A DNA stretch of 64,000 nt, taken from JABFSA01 sp963827515. Its GTDB lineage: Bacteria; Acidobacteriota; Vicinamibacteria; Vicinamibacterales; UBA2999. The stretch covers positions 62,001 through 126,000 of the forward strand of contig CAWHBF010000010.1 of assembly GCA_963827515.1 (NCBI GenBank). The letters are read 5' to 3'. A model generated the notes under the pieces. The model had not been told where the DNA came from. It searched no databases and saw only the letters and a list, made by a program, of their open reading frames with translations. Every line of letters starts with the position of its first letter. Position 1 is the first letter of the stretch. The translations under genes were made by a program, and so were the position numbers. This document shows positions 27,431 through 36,488 of the stretch, piece after piece.

Positions 27431-27901
27431 ATGAACCGTCAGAAACTATCGCTGCTGGCGCTGGCCGGCGTCGTTGTGCTGGTGGCGGGCGCGGCGGCCG
27501 AGCAGGCGCCGCAACCCGCACCTGAAGCTCAGACCAGCCAGCCTGCCCCGGCCGCGAGACCGAAACTCGTGGCCCCGGTACGCGGCGTGGCGCAACTCGG
27601 ATACACCCGACCCGTCGTGAAGAACGCGACTATCGGTGGTAAGTCCTTCGTCGTCACGACGATTCAGGTCAAGAACATGGCGAACGGCGCCATCGCGGGC
27701 CTGAAAGTCGATGAGTTCTGGTACGACAAGGCCGGCAACCCGGTGACGGGCGATAACTATCGTCATCGCACGCCTCTTCAACCGGGAGAAGTCATCACGA
27801 TCACCCTCGAGACGCCACGGGTGCCGGCCATGGCGCGGAACCAGTACAACTTCACGCACGCCAACGGCGAGATCAAGACCTCCCTGCAGCCGAAGCTGTA
27901 G
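27431..27901 (+). CDS. Secreted hypothetical protein (FxLYD-like beta domain)
   Basis: 156 aa with signal peptide MNRQKLSLLALAGVVVLVAG, then a Pro/Ala/Gln-rich linker and a beta-sandwich-like domain: FVVTTIQVKNMANGAIAGLK, VDEFWYDKAGNPV, LQPGEVITITLETP. The layout is like FxLYD/DUF3426-type extracytoplasmic domains that mediate protein contact. No enzyme motif. Convergent with the VWA gene across a shared hairpin. Confidence 0.6.
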   Translation: MNRQKLSLLALAGVVVLVAGAAAEQAPQPAPEAQTSQPAPAARPKLVAPVRGVAQLGYTRPVVKNATIGGKSFVVTTIQVKNMANGAIAGLKVDEFWYDKAGNPVTGDNYRHRTPLQPGEVITITLETPRVPAMARNQYNFTHANGEIKTSLQPKL

Positions 27902-27910
27902 GAAATCGGT

Positions 27911-27940
27911 GAGCCGGGTCCTGTGTACCAGGCCCGGCTC
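27911..27940. terminator. Hairpin between convergent genes
   Basis: GAGCCGGGTC at 27911-27920 pairs with GGCCCGGCTC at 27931-27940 (one G-T pair) around a short loop. It lies between two converging genes and probably ends transcription from both sides, although no T-tract follows. Confidence 0.55.
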
Positions 27941-27944
27941 CGGC

Positions 27945-30086
27945 TCACCGCACGCGCACCAGTAAATCCCGTCCCGTCGTCTGTCCGGTCTCATTAGCGC
28001 GTGAGCGTCCCTCCACGCGGATCACATAGATCCCGGGTGCGATGTCACGAAGCGGAATCTGGTGGCTGTATCCGTAGCCGCCGCTGGCCCCCTGTAGATC
28101 GGCCGACGAACGTTCCTCCCGACTCTGGAACACCACACGACCATCTGTCGCCCGAACAGTTGTGCTGAGTTCGACGACATGGGTGGAAGCGCCAGGTGCG
28201 TTCTCGTAAAACTCCGCGAAGAACGCCAGTGTGTCCGCCCTCTCGAACTCGCGGATCGCCAGTGGAGGCCCGGCGAGGAAATCCTTCAGTGGATCCTTGG
28301 GGCGGACCGTGGGCATCGAATTCCCGGATGCCGCCGTGAGGGATACCCCGCTCATCGTCAGGCCGGTCTTGCGGAAATCCGGGACCTCGAGGTCGTACAG
28401 AACGCTGCCCGATCGTTCGCCTCCCTGGTCCGCCGCCGCCGCACGCAGTTGATACCGGCCTGGAGGAAGCGCGATGTCCGAGAGCACGCGCAGTCCTCGC
28501 TGCCTCGTCATCGCCAGCGTTTCCGGCTTGAGTTCCAAGGTCACGACGTGCCGGCTCCCCGGGCGGATCATGCCGGTCTGGTCCAGGGAGGTAAACACCA
28601 CTTCGATGCGGTTGTTGAACGTGCCGTTTCGTTCCTCGAACTTCAGGTCATCTACACGCATCTCGAGCACGAGCGCGACCGACGCGTTGGGAGGCGTGCC
28701 CTTGTAGGCCGCCGCAAACAAGGTCAGCGGGATACCGGCGATCGGAATCGGGCTGTTGAGCGCGGTCGTGGCGGCCGGACTCATCCTTCCGCCGTCGGCG
28801 GCGGTGACGGCGGGTTTGGCGGCGGGCGCACGCCCGCGCGGCGCGACATACCCGCGACGGGCGCGCACCTGCACGCCGGGACGCTTCACACGCACCTCGA
28901 GACGCCGGAACCGACCGTCGCGCCGGTCGTTGCTCGGGCAGTACCCGAGCACGTAGTACGCGCTGTTCTCTCTCACGATGCGCGCAAACGCCTCGGACAG
29001 GTCATTGCGGTTCACTGCCGCGAAGCCGCCCGTCTCGTCCGCGAGCATCCGCAGACCCTGCTGCGACACCATCAGTGAATTCTGCAGCGCCCCGGTGACC
29101 GAGAATTGCGACGGCGTGATATCGATGGGCGTGCCACCCACTTCGATGGTCTCCTCGAACGCCGTCAGCCCGCGCGGATCGATCGCATAGATCGCGACGT
29201 TGCCGCGCGTGGCCGCCGCGACCGCGTCGCTTGCCTGCTGCTGGACGATCCCGGCGGACGTGTTCGAGAAGACGTCCAGCACGTCGTAGCTGATTCCTTC
29301 GCTCACGAACAGAATCGTCTTTCGGCGCCCACGGATGCCCTCCATGAACTCGGCCAGCTGTCGCAAGGCGCTCAGGGTGGTACGTGCATTCTGGGCGCGC
29401 TCGAACTCGAGGGGATCGGTCGGAAGGCCGGAAAGATTCCCAGGGTTCCGAGCCCCCGATCCGGTCGGAGTCGACGAGAACTCAGAGGGCAGCCTATTGT
29501 TCAGTGCGTCATTGATCTCGAGCGCTTCGGATCGCAGGTTGCGGCCGGAGAATCTGTCAATCGCCTCCAGCAGAAGGCGCGCATTGTTGGTGAACTCCTG
29601 ACCGGCGGTGGTGCGTCCGCTTGTGTACACGACCGCGGCAAGGTCGTTCGTTCCGAAACGCTGCTCGATGAACTCCCGCAGCGCTCGCCTCACTCGGGGC
29701 GTATTCGTGAACCGAACGTGGAGGTCATCGAGCACGATCGTGTAGATCCGCCCTTCGGTCGCCGTGTTGATCTGGACGTCGGGCTCGATCGGCGCGTCCG
29801 CGAACAACGGACGTTCCGGTCGCTCGATCGGAAGGTTCACGGTTGAGAAGGTGGTCACCTTCTGCGGCCGCCCGTCCTCGTGCACTTCGAAATCCTCGAG
29901 CGTGAGATCGGTGACGGCGTTGCCTTGACTATCGGTGACAACCGCGTCGACTTCGACGTAGTTGACCTCGACGCGGAACGTTGGCGGAGGCGTGTCTGTG
30001 GGCGCCTGCGGCGGCGGCTGCTGAGCCGCGAGCGTGAGGGCTAGTCCGACGGCGAGTCCAGCGGTGGCGAGGACGCGTATGTGCAT
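27945..30086 (-). CDS. Secreted VWFA-related domain protein (acidobacterial type)
   Basis: 713 aa with signal peptide MHIRVLATAGLAVGLALTLA. A beta region (FRVEVNYVEVDAVVTDSQGN, LTLEDFEVHEDG) precedes a von Willebrand A-type domain: IYTIVLDDLHVRF, AVVYTSGRTTAGQEF, RRKTILFVSEGISYD, SAYYVLGY and VQVRARRGY. The canonical DxSxS metal site is not evident. This matches the VWFA-related family that is expanded in Acidobacteria. The C-terminal 300 aa form beta domains. Function is unknown, with protein-protein contact in the envelope likely. ATG 30086 is chosen at the signal peptide. Confidence 0.85.
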   Translation of the reverse strand: MHIRVLATAGLAVGLALTLAAQQPPPQAPTDTPPPTFRVEVNYVEVDAVVTDSQGNAVTDLTLEDFEVHEDGRPQKVTTFSTVNLPIERPERPLFADAPIEPDVQINTATEGRIYTIVLDDLHVRFTNTPRVRRALREFIEQRFGTNDLAAVVYTSGRTTAGQEFTNNARLLLEAIDRFSGRNLRSEALEINDALNNRLPSEFSSTPTGSGARNPGNLSGLPTDPLEFERAQNARTTLSALRQLAEFMEGIRGRRKTILFVSEGISYDVLDVFSNTSAGIVQQQASDAVAAATRGNVAIYAIDPRGLTAFEETIEVGGTPIDITPSQFSVTGALQNSLMVSQQGLRMLADETGGFAAVNRNDLSEAFARIVRENSAYYVLGYCPSNDRRDGRFRRLEVRVKRPGVQVRARRGYVAPRGRAPAAKPAVTAADGGRMSPAATTALNSPIPIAGIPLTLFAAAYKGTPPNASVALVLEMRVDDLKFEERNGTFNNRIEVVFTSLDQTGMIRPGSRHVVTLELKPETLAMTRQRGLRVLSDIALPPGRYQLRAAAADQGGERSGSVLYDLEVPDFRKTGLTMSGVSLTAASGNSMPTVRPKDPLKDFLAGPPLAIREFERADTLAFFAEFYENAPGASTHVVELSTTVRATDGRVVFQSREERSSADLQGASGGYGYSHQIPLRDIAPGIYVIRVEGRSRANETGQTTGRDLLVRVR

Positions 30087-30193
30087 GGCTGACACCTTAC
30101 AGCCCAAATTATACGAGGACCGACTTTCACCAGCGCACCGGCGTCTGACCAGATGAGCGGCGTCGCAGCGCAGTACGAGCAGGAAGCCGCACT

Positions 30194-30199
30194 TATACT
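30194..30199 (+). promoter_or_regulatory. -10 box of the M24 peptidase gene, leaderless start
   Basis: TATACT is followed after seven bases by the ATG at 30207, so transcription would start at the A of the start codon. GAGG is present but too close to the ATG to act as a normal Shine-Dalgarno. Confidence 0.45.
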
Positions 30200-30206
30200 T
30201 GAGGTT

Positions 30207-31398
30207 ATGGCGCTCGACGTCGATTCGATCCAGCGTGCGCTTCGGGCGGACGGCCTGGATGGATGGCTCCTCTACGATTTTCACGGGTCGAACCCCATCG
30301 CGGCCGGGTTGGCTGGACTCACCACGGGTGTCCAGATGACGACCCGCCGGTGGTACTACCTGATTCCCGCGGCGGGACAGCCGTGCGGAATCGTCCACGC
30401 CATCGAGCGGCACAATCTCGATGCGTTGCCGGGCGAACGGATCGTCTACGCACGCCGCGAGCAGCTCGATGCCGCGTTGACCACGGTGCTGACCGGCCGC
30501 TCACGTATCGCAATGGAGTACTCGCCAGGGTGCGCCATCCCGTATCTGTCGCGCGTCGATGCGGGTACGGCGGAGGCGATCAGGCAGCGCGGCGTCGAGA
30601 TTGTGTCGTCCGGCGATCTGGTACAGCGATTCGAGGCCTGCTGGACTGCGCAGCAGTTGACGTCACACGAGGGAGCGTCTGATGCGCTGCACCGCATCAA
30701 GGACCGCGCGTTCTCGACGGCACGGGCGGCGCTTCGGGATCGCGTGCTGCTCACGGAGTACGGCCTGCAGCAGCAGATGGTGAAGTGGTTCGACGACGAA
30801 GGCCTGACGAGTGACTCACCGCCCGTCGTGGCCGCAGGCGCGAATGCCGGGAACCCTCACTATCTACCGACCGCCGAACGCTCCTCGGCCATCATTGCTG
30901 ACCAGGTGCTCCTGCTCGACCTGTGGGGCAAATACACGACGCCTGGCGCTGTCTTTGCAGACATCACCTGGGTGGGCTTCACGGGAGGGTCCGTGCCGCA
31001 AGGCCCGATGGAAGCATTCCGCGCCGTGGTCGCCGCCCGAGACGCCGCGGTCGCATGTGTCGAGACCGCCGCGCGGGCAGGACACGATCTCCGTGGGATG
31101 GGAGGTTGACCGCGTGGCAAGGACCGTGCTGGAAGAGGCCGGATTCGGCGACCGCATCTTGCACCGGACCGGCCACAGCCTTGGCGCCCAGGTGCACGGC
31201 AACGGCGCACATCTCGACGACTACGAGACCCACGACGATCGCCGACTACTGCCCGGGGCCGGGTTCACGATTGAACCTGGCCTATATTTCGAGACTTTTG
31301 GGGTGCGCACCGAGATCAACATGTTTCGCGCGGAACGTGATGCACGGGTGACGGGGCCACGCCAGACTGCGATAATTACTCTTGGGAATTGTTCGTAA
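30207..31398 (+). CDS. M24 family Xaa-Pro aminopeptidase, frameshifted
   Basis: About 396 aa after correction. The N-terminal creatinase-like domain (LRADGLDGWLLYDFHGSNPI) is followed by the pita-bread domain with LLLDLWGKY and VFADITWVGFTG (metal Asp region), HRTGHSLGAQVHGNG (metal His) and FTIEPGLYFETFGVRTEINM (metal Glu). It cleaves Xaa-Pro bonds in peptides, in the cytoplasm. One extra base in the GGGA at 31094-31097 breaks it. Correction gives HDLRGWEVDRVART. No signal peptide. Confidence 0.85.
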
Positions 31399-31419
31399 CT
31401 GTCAGTGAGGATGTTGCTC

Positions 31420-32985
31420 ATGGCCAACCGCAAGACGACCCTCTTCTACGCCGTGTTGATTGCCGTCGCGTCGCTCGCCGTCGGAATGGTGATCGCGTCG
31501 AGACTCGGCATGTCGCCCACATCGACGGCACAGACCGTCGCGCCGCCGATGAACAGCGCGCCGATCAACGGTCCCCTGACGGCCGGCATGTTCCGCGACA
31601 TCGCCAAGTCGGTGTCGCCAGCCGTGGTCAACATCCGGACCGAGTCGCGTCAGCGCGCGCAGGATCTGTCCGAGTTCTTCGGAGGTGGTGGTGGCGGCGG
31701 GAGCGATCTCTTCGAGCGCTTCTTCGGCCAGCCCAACCCGAATCAGCGAACGCCGCAGCAGCCGCAGCAACCGCGTGAGCAGCTCGTGCAGGCGGCCGGT
31801 ACCGGCTTCATCATCGACAAGGCGGGCTACATCCTCACCAACAATCACGTGGTGGAAGGCGCCTCCAAGATCATCGTCTCCCTCTACGGCGAGGACTCCG
31901 ATCAGGAGTACGCGGCGCGCATCGTCGGACGCGATCCCCTTACGGACAGCGCACTGATCGAGCTGACCGAAAAACCGAACCACGTCCTTCCTGAAGTGAA
32001 GTTCGGCGACTCGGCGCAGATTCTGCCCGGAGACTTCGTCATGGCGATCGGCAATCCGTTCGGCCTGGCGCACACCGTCAGCGTTGGCATCATCAGCGCG
32101 GTCGAGCGGCCGTTCCCGGTGTCCGAGGGTCGATCGACGCAAGTGCTGCAGACCGACGCGGCCATCAATCCGGGTAACTCCGGCGGTCCGCTCTTGAACC
32201 TCCGAGGCGAGGTCGTCGGCATCAACACGGCGATCATCAGCGGTCCGCAGTCCTCCGGCAACGTGGGCATCGGCTTCGCGATCCCGATCAATCTCGTGCG
32301 TGAGCTCCTGCCGCAACTGCGCGTTGGCAAGATCACCCGCGGACGAATCGGCGTCGGTATCGGACCGATCCCCGTGGATGCGGTGGACGAATTCGGCTTG
32401 AAGGACCGCAACGGCGCCGTCGTGCTGAACCTCGCACCGGGTGGGGCCGCCGCGAAAGCGGGCCTGGAGCCCGGCGACGTGATCGTGGGATACAACGGCA
32501 AGCCGATCAGGAACCGCGATGAGCTCGTCGCGATGGTGACAGCGACCAAGCCTGGCACCACGGTGCCGTTGCGGGTCGTACGTGACCGGCAGGAGCGGAC
32601 GATCAGCGTCACGGTCGAGGAACTCAACCTTGAAACCGAAGCAAACGCACTTCGCTCGGACAACCGAGGGGGCGGGACTGCCCCGCAGGAAGAGACGACC
32701 AGCGGGTTCGGCGTTACGCTCGGCAACCTCACGCCGCAAGTTGCGCAGCAGCTTCGCCTCGATCGCGGAGTTCAGGGGGCGGTGGTCACCGATCTGGAGC
32801 AGGGTAGCCCGGCGGCACGCGCGGGCCTGGCGCCCGGAGACGTCATCGTGCGAGTCGGGCGCGAGGCCGTTCAATCGGCCGCTGAAGCCAGCCGCGCGCT
32901 TGGCGCGATCCCCTCGGGTGGCACGGCGTTTCTTCGAATACTACGGAGCGGGCAGGAGACCTTCGTGGCGGTGACCAAGGAATAG
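31420..32985 (+). CDS. DegP/HtrA-type periplasmic serine protease
   Basis: About 521 aa. A membrane anchor or signal (TLFYAVLIAVASLAVGMVIA) and a Gly/Gln-rich linker precede the trypsin domain with catalytic His in ILTNNHVVEG, Asp in PLTDSALIEL and Ser in INPGNSGGPLLNL. Two PDZ domains follow (GVGIGPIPVDAVDEF onward and GVQGAVVTDLEQGSPAARAG). It degrades or refolds damaged envelope proteins. ATG 31420 has GAGGA nine bases upstream. ATG 31411 is an alternative start. It follows the M24 gene closely and may share its transcript. Confidence 0.92.
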   Translation: MANRKTTLFYAVLIAVASLAVGMVIASRLGMSPTSTAQTVAPPMNSAPINGPLTAGMFRDIAKSVSPAVVNIRTESRQRAQDLSEFFGGGGGGGSDLFERFFGQPNPNQRTPQQPQQPREQLVQAAGTGFIIDKAGYILTNNHVVEGASKIIVSLYGEDSDQEYAARIVGRDPLTDSALIELTEKPNHVLPEVKFGDSAQILPGDFVMAIGNPFGLAHTVSVGIISAVERPFPVSEGRSTQVLQTDAAINPGNSGGPLLNLRGEVVGINTAIISGPQSSGNVGIGFAIPINLVRELLPQLRVGKITRGRIGVGIGPIPVDAVDEFGLKDRNGAVVLNLAPGGAAAKAGLEPGDVIVGYNGKPIRNRDELVAMVTATKPGTTVPLRVVRDRQERTISVTVEELNLETEANALRSDNRGGGTAPQEETTSGFGVTLGNLTPQVAQQLRLDRGVQGAVVTDLEQGSPAARAGLAPGDVIVRVGREAVQSAAEASRALGAIPSGGTAFLRILRSGQETFVAVTKE

Positions 32986-33003
32986 GCGCGAAAACCCCCT
33001 GAG

Positions 33004-33030
33004 CCCTGTTCTGTTTGTGATAGAACAGGG
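33004..33030. terminator. Hairpin after the HtrA gene
   Basis: CCCTGTTCT at 33004-33012 pairs perfectly with AGAACAGGG at 33022-33030, with a nine-base loop. It stands 18 bases after the htrA stop and ahead of the CYTH gene, so it probably terminates or attenuates read-through. Confidence 0.6.
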
Positions 33031-33048
33031 CCTCCAGGGAGGGTCTCC

Positions 33049-33606
33049 GTGACGTTGATGGTCGAGCGCGAGGTCAAACTCCGATTCGAGAGCCCTGATG
33101 AAGCCCGCGCCGCCATCCTGGCGGCGGGGGCCGCACCCCTTCGCTGCCGCCGCCTTCAGGAAGACGCGCTGTTCGACACGGAGGACGAGATCCTCCGCCG
33201 GCGTCGGTGCGCCCTGCGTGTTCGCACGGAAGCGGGCAAGAGCTTGTTGACGTTCAAGGGGCCCGTGCAGCCTGGCACGATGAAGATACGCGACGAGTAC
33301 GAAACAGTCGTCGCCGACGGCGCCGTGTTGCAGCACGTGCTCGAAGAGCTCGGCATGCATGTGTGGTTCCGCTACGAGAAGTACCGCGAAGAATACGCGG
33401 CCGAAGACGTGACGATCGCTCTCGATGAAACACCACTCGGCACGTACGTCGAAATCGAAGGCGGCCAGGAAGGCATCGAAGCCATGACACGCGCGCTGGG
33501 ACGCTCGGCTGCCGACTTCATCCTCGACTCCTACCGTGGCCTGTTCATCCAGCATCGGGAGAAACACGGCGCCAACGGCGCTCACATGGTCTTCCCGGAG
33601 GAATGA
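33049..33606 (+). CDS. CYTH-domain protein (triphosphate tunnel family)
   Basis: 185 aa. It has the CYTH opening VEREVKLRF (ExExK-type), RRRCALRVRTEAGKSLLTFK with tunnel Arg/Lys residues, DEYETVV, and TPLGTYVEIEGGQEGIEAM. CYTH enzymes act on triphosphate substrates (class IV adenylate cyclase, thiamine-triphosphatase or inorganic triphosphatase). Which applies here cannot be told. GTG 33049 has GGGAGGG upstream, and ATG 33058 is an alternative. The stop overlaps the next start (ATGA). Confidence 0.82.
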   Translation: MTLMVEREVKLRFESPDEARAAILAAGAAPLRCRRLQEDALFDTEDEILRRRRCALRVRTEAGKSLLTFKGPVQPGTMKIRDEYETVVADGAVLQHVLEELGMHVWFRYEKYREEYAAEDVTIALDETPLGTYVEIEGGQEGIEAMTRALGRSAADFILDSYRGLFIQHREKHGANGAHMVFPEE

Positions 33607-34547
33607 TCCCCGCGCTCGTCCTGACGGCCGGGTTGGCGACCCGGCTCCGCCCCCTTTCGCTCGTCCGTGCCAAAGCCGCGGTTCCAGTCGCGGGTCAGCC
33701 GCTCGTCAGGCGGATTCTGGCGCAGCTTCGATCCGGCGGCGTGTCTGACGCTGTCCTCAATCTCCACCACCTTCCGCACACCATTACAGGTGTCGTCGGC
33801 GACGGGTCGGATCTCGGCATGCGGGTTCGCTATTCGTGGGAACGGCCGATCCTGGGATCAGCCGGAGGACCGAGACTGGCGCTTCCGTTGCTCGATGAAT
33901 CGACGTTTCTGATCACGAACGGTGACACGCTCACCGACGCTGACATCCCTTCCCTGGTGGCTGACCACCGGCGTTCCGGCGCTCTCGTCACGCTTGCGGT
34001 GATCCCTACCCCTGACCCTGAGAAATACGGCGGCATTGTCGCCGCCGCCGACGGATCGATGACCGGCTTCACCACCCCTGGGTCGCCGGAAGCATCGTGG
34101 CACTTCATCGGATTACAGGTGGCAGAGTCCGACGCATTCGCATCGATCGAGGCGGGATCCCCATGCGAATCCGTCAGGGCCCTCTACCCTGCCCTGATCG
34201 CGGCCCGGCCCGGATCGGTACGCGTCCACGTGTGCGCGGCTGAGTTCTTTGATATCGGCGCGCCAAGCGACTATCTGCGCACGTCGAGACTTCTCGCCCA
34301 AAGGGAGGAAGGTGTAGCGCTCCACGGTCAGCGGACGCGCATCGATCCAACGGCCCGAGTGGACGACTCGATCTTGTGGGACGATGTGGAGGTAGGCGCC
34401 CGGGCGATCCTCCGCGGGTGCATCGTCACCGACGGCGTACGGGTGCCGGACGATGCATCATGGACTGGCGTAAGTTTGCGACGAGCGGTCGGCGACCTCG
34501 AGCCTGGCGAGCGACGGGTCGGCAACCTCGCGGTGGCATCGATCTGA
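33603..34547 (+). CDS. Sugar-1-phosphate nucleotidyltransferase (MurU-like)
   Basis: 314 aa. The nucleotidyltransferase signature TAGLATRLRPLSLVRAKAAV is followed by LITNGDTLTDAD (metal Asp) and YGGIVAA. A left-handed beta-helix C-terminus (RIDPTARVDDSILWDDVEVG, AILRGCIV) looks truncated. The gene is directly followed by an AmgK-like sugar kinase, the pair known from MurNAc recycling, so UDP-MurNAc formation is plausible. GDP-mannose or another nucleotide sugar cannot be excluded. Confidence 0.8.
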   Translation: MIPALVLTAGLATRLRPLSLVRAKAAVPVAGQPLVRRILAQLRSGGVSDAVLNLHHLPHTITGVVGDGSDLGMRVRYSWERPILGSAGGPRLALPLLDESTFLITNGDTLTDADIPSLVADHRRSGALVTLAVIPTPDPEKYGGIVAAADGSMTGFTTPGSPEASWHFIGLQVAESDAFASIEAGSPCESVRALYPALIAARPGSVRVHVCAAEFFDIGAPSDYLRTSRLLAQREEGVALHGQRTRIDPTARVDDSILWDDVEVGARAILRGCIVTDGVRVPDDASWTGVSLRRAVGDLEPGERRVGNLAVASI

Positions 34548-34587
34548 CACCGTTCGGAGCGTTCGAATCGTTCTATGGAATCAATCA

Positions 34588-35616
34588 ATGAGTAGCGTGC
34601 TCGCTCCAGACGGCACCGATGTCCGCACGCGCATCGACCGATTTCTCGCCGACACTGGCCTTGTCACGCGAAGCCCGAGGGTCGTCGCGCTCACCGGAGA
34701 TGCCTCGGACCGGCGGTACTTCCGTGTGCTGCTGAAGGACGCCCCGTCGCAGGTCCTCGCCGTGCATCCGGGACCGCTCGATTTCGAGGCCCTGCCGTTT
34801 GTCAACGTGGCGCGCCTGCTTGGCGCCATGCAGCTCCCCGCTCCTCGTATTCTCGCCCACTCGAACGCGCTCGGCATTCTCGCGCTCGAGGACCTTGGCG
34901 ACGTGACGCTCCAGGCGCACCTGGGCGCCGCGTCGGCCGAGGAACACATGGCACTCTACAAGGAAGCGGTGAGGCTCATCGCGACGATGCAGCAACGTGG
35001 TCGCGAACTGGCCTCCCCTGACTACGTGCCCTTCGGCATCAGCTTCGACGTCGCGAAGCTCATGTGGGAACTGCAGTTCTTCACGGCGCACTTCCTCGAG
35101 GCCTACCGCGGGGCACGGATCAGCGACGCCTCTCGTGCGGCGTTGACGCGCGAGTATGCGTCGATCGCCGAGGAGCTGGCGTCGGAACCCCAGGTGCTGT
35201 GCCATCGCGACTACCACAGCCGCAATCTGATGTACCACGAAGGGCGTCTTCACATCATCGACTTCCAGGACGCACGTATGGGGCCTGACACCTACGACCT
35301 GGCGTCGCTGCTGCGAGATTCGTACGTGGACCTCGATGACACACAGGTTGACGAGCTCGTGCGATGGTTTCTCGCGCAACGCCAGGTGTCAGAGGCTGAC
35401 GATCGCGACTTCCGCCGCCGATTCGATTTGATGGCCCTGCAGCGTAATCTGAAGGCGCTCGGCACGTTCGGCTTCCAGACCGCGTCACGGGGGAACCCGG
35501 TCTACATTCAGTACATCCCGCGGACGCTCAACTCCGCCCGTGCGAATCTCACCCGATACGAGCGTTTCGGGGGGCTTCGGGATCTACTTGCCGAGCACCT
35601 CGACGAGCTTCGCTAG
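34588..35616 (+). CDS. Aminoglycoside-phosphotransferase-fold sugar kinase (AmgK-like)
   Basis: 342 aa. The APH fold shows the catalytic loop VLCHRDYHSRNLMYH (HxDxxxxN) and the metal motif LHIIDFQDARMGPDTYDLAS. The N-terminal phosphate loop segment is TGDASDRRYFRV. AmgK phosphorylates the anomeric carbon of MurNAc/GlcNAc so that MurU can activate it, and the adjacent MurU-like gene supports that reading. It is 40 bp downstream of that gene and 8 bp upstream of the isomerase gene. Confidence 0.82.
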   Translation: MSSVLAPDGTDVRTRIDRFLADTGLVTRSPRVVALTGDASDRRYFRVLLKDAPSQVLAVHPGPLDFEALPFVNVARLLGAMQLPAPRILAHSNALGILALEDLGDVTLQAHLGAASAEEHMALYKEAVRLIATMQQRGRELASPDYVPFGISFDVAKLMWELQFFTAHFLEAYRGARISDASRAALTREYASIAEELASEPQVLCHRDYHSRNLMYHEGRLHIIDFQDARMGPDTYDLASLLRDSYVDLDDTQVDELVRWFLAQRQVSEADDRDFRRRFDLMALQRNLKALGTFGFQTASRGNPVYIQYIPRTLNSARANLTRYERFGGLRDLLAEHLDELR

Positions 35617-35623
35617 AGATCCC

Positions 35624-36473
35624 ATGGCTGAGCAGCGCTTCGGCGTGTCCACCCATCTGTTCCACGACCAGCGGCTCGCGCGCGAGCACGTCATCGAGAT
35701 CGCCCGCCAGGGCTTCAGTGCCATCGAACTGTTCGCCACGCGTTCGCATTTCGACTATCACGATGACCATGCCATCGAGGCGCTGGCCGACTGGCTCCAG
35801 GAGAGCCACGTCCAGCTGCACTCGATGCACGCGCCAATCTTCGAAATCGATGAGAAGGGTCAGCGCGTCGGCGCGTTCTCCACGGCGTCGGGTGATGAGA
35901 GTCGGAGAATCGCTGCCGTCGAGGCCGTACGCACTGCCCTTCTGGTGGCACGACGTATTCCCTTTCGCTTTCTGGTGTTGCACCTTGGGGTGGTGTCCAG
36001 TGACGGCTCACCCGCTGAGAATCGACCCGACGCAGCCCGGCGCAGCCTCGAGGCGATCGTCGAGGCGGCCTCGGCGTCTGACGTGCGTGTCGCCGTGGAA
36101 GTCATCCCGAACCAGCTCTCGGACTCGGCGACGTTGGTCCAGCTCATCGAGGACGAACTCGAAGGCATGGATATCGGGATCTGCCTCGACTACGGCCATG
36201 CCCATCTCATGGGCGATCTGGGTGACGCCATCGAGACACTGTCCGGACACTTGTGGACGACACACGTTCACGACAACCGCGGACAGCGGGATGAGCATCT
36301 CGTGCCCTTCGCGGGTACGATCGACTGGGACTCTGCGATGATGGAGACGCAGAAGATCGGCTACGACGATGTGCTGATGTTCGAAGTCGCCGGCCACGGG
36401 AACCCGAGCCGATACCCTCGAACGATCGGTGAAGGCGCGTGAGCGCCTGCGGAAGACGCTCATCACGCTGTGA
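35624..36473 (+). CDS. Sugar phosphate isomerase/epimerase (TIM-barrel, xylose-isomerase-like), frameshifted
   Basis: About 283 aa after correction. TIM-barrel features: FGVSTHLFHDQRL, GFSAIELFATRSHFDYHDD, HSMHAPIFEID, VAVEVIPNQLS (metal Glu), ICLDYGHAHLMGD (Asp/His) and TTHVHDNRGQRDEHLVPFAG (HxHDN). One extra base near 36406 shifts the frame. Restoring it gives DTLERSVKARERLRKTLITL at the C-terminus. The substrate is unknown. The operon position suggests amino-sugar or sugar metabolism. Confidence 0.8.
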
Positions 36474-36488
36474 ACGGCTAGGCAGTTT

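Noticed and set aside
31402..32874. 490-aa open frame opposite the HtrA gene
   Set aside because: Antisense shadow; the plus-strand frame has the full catalytic triad and PDZ domains.
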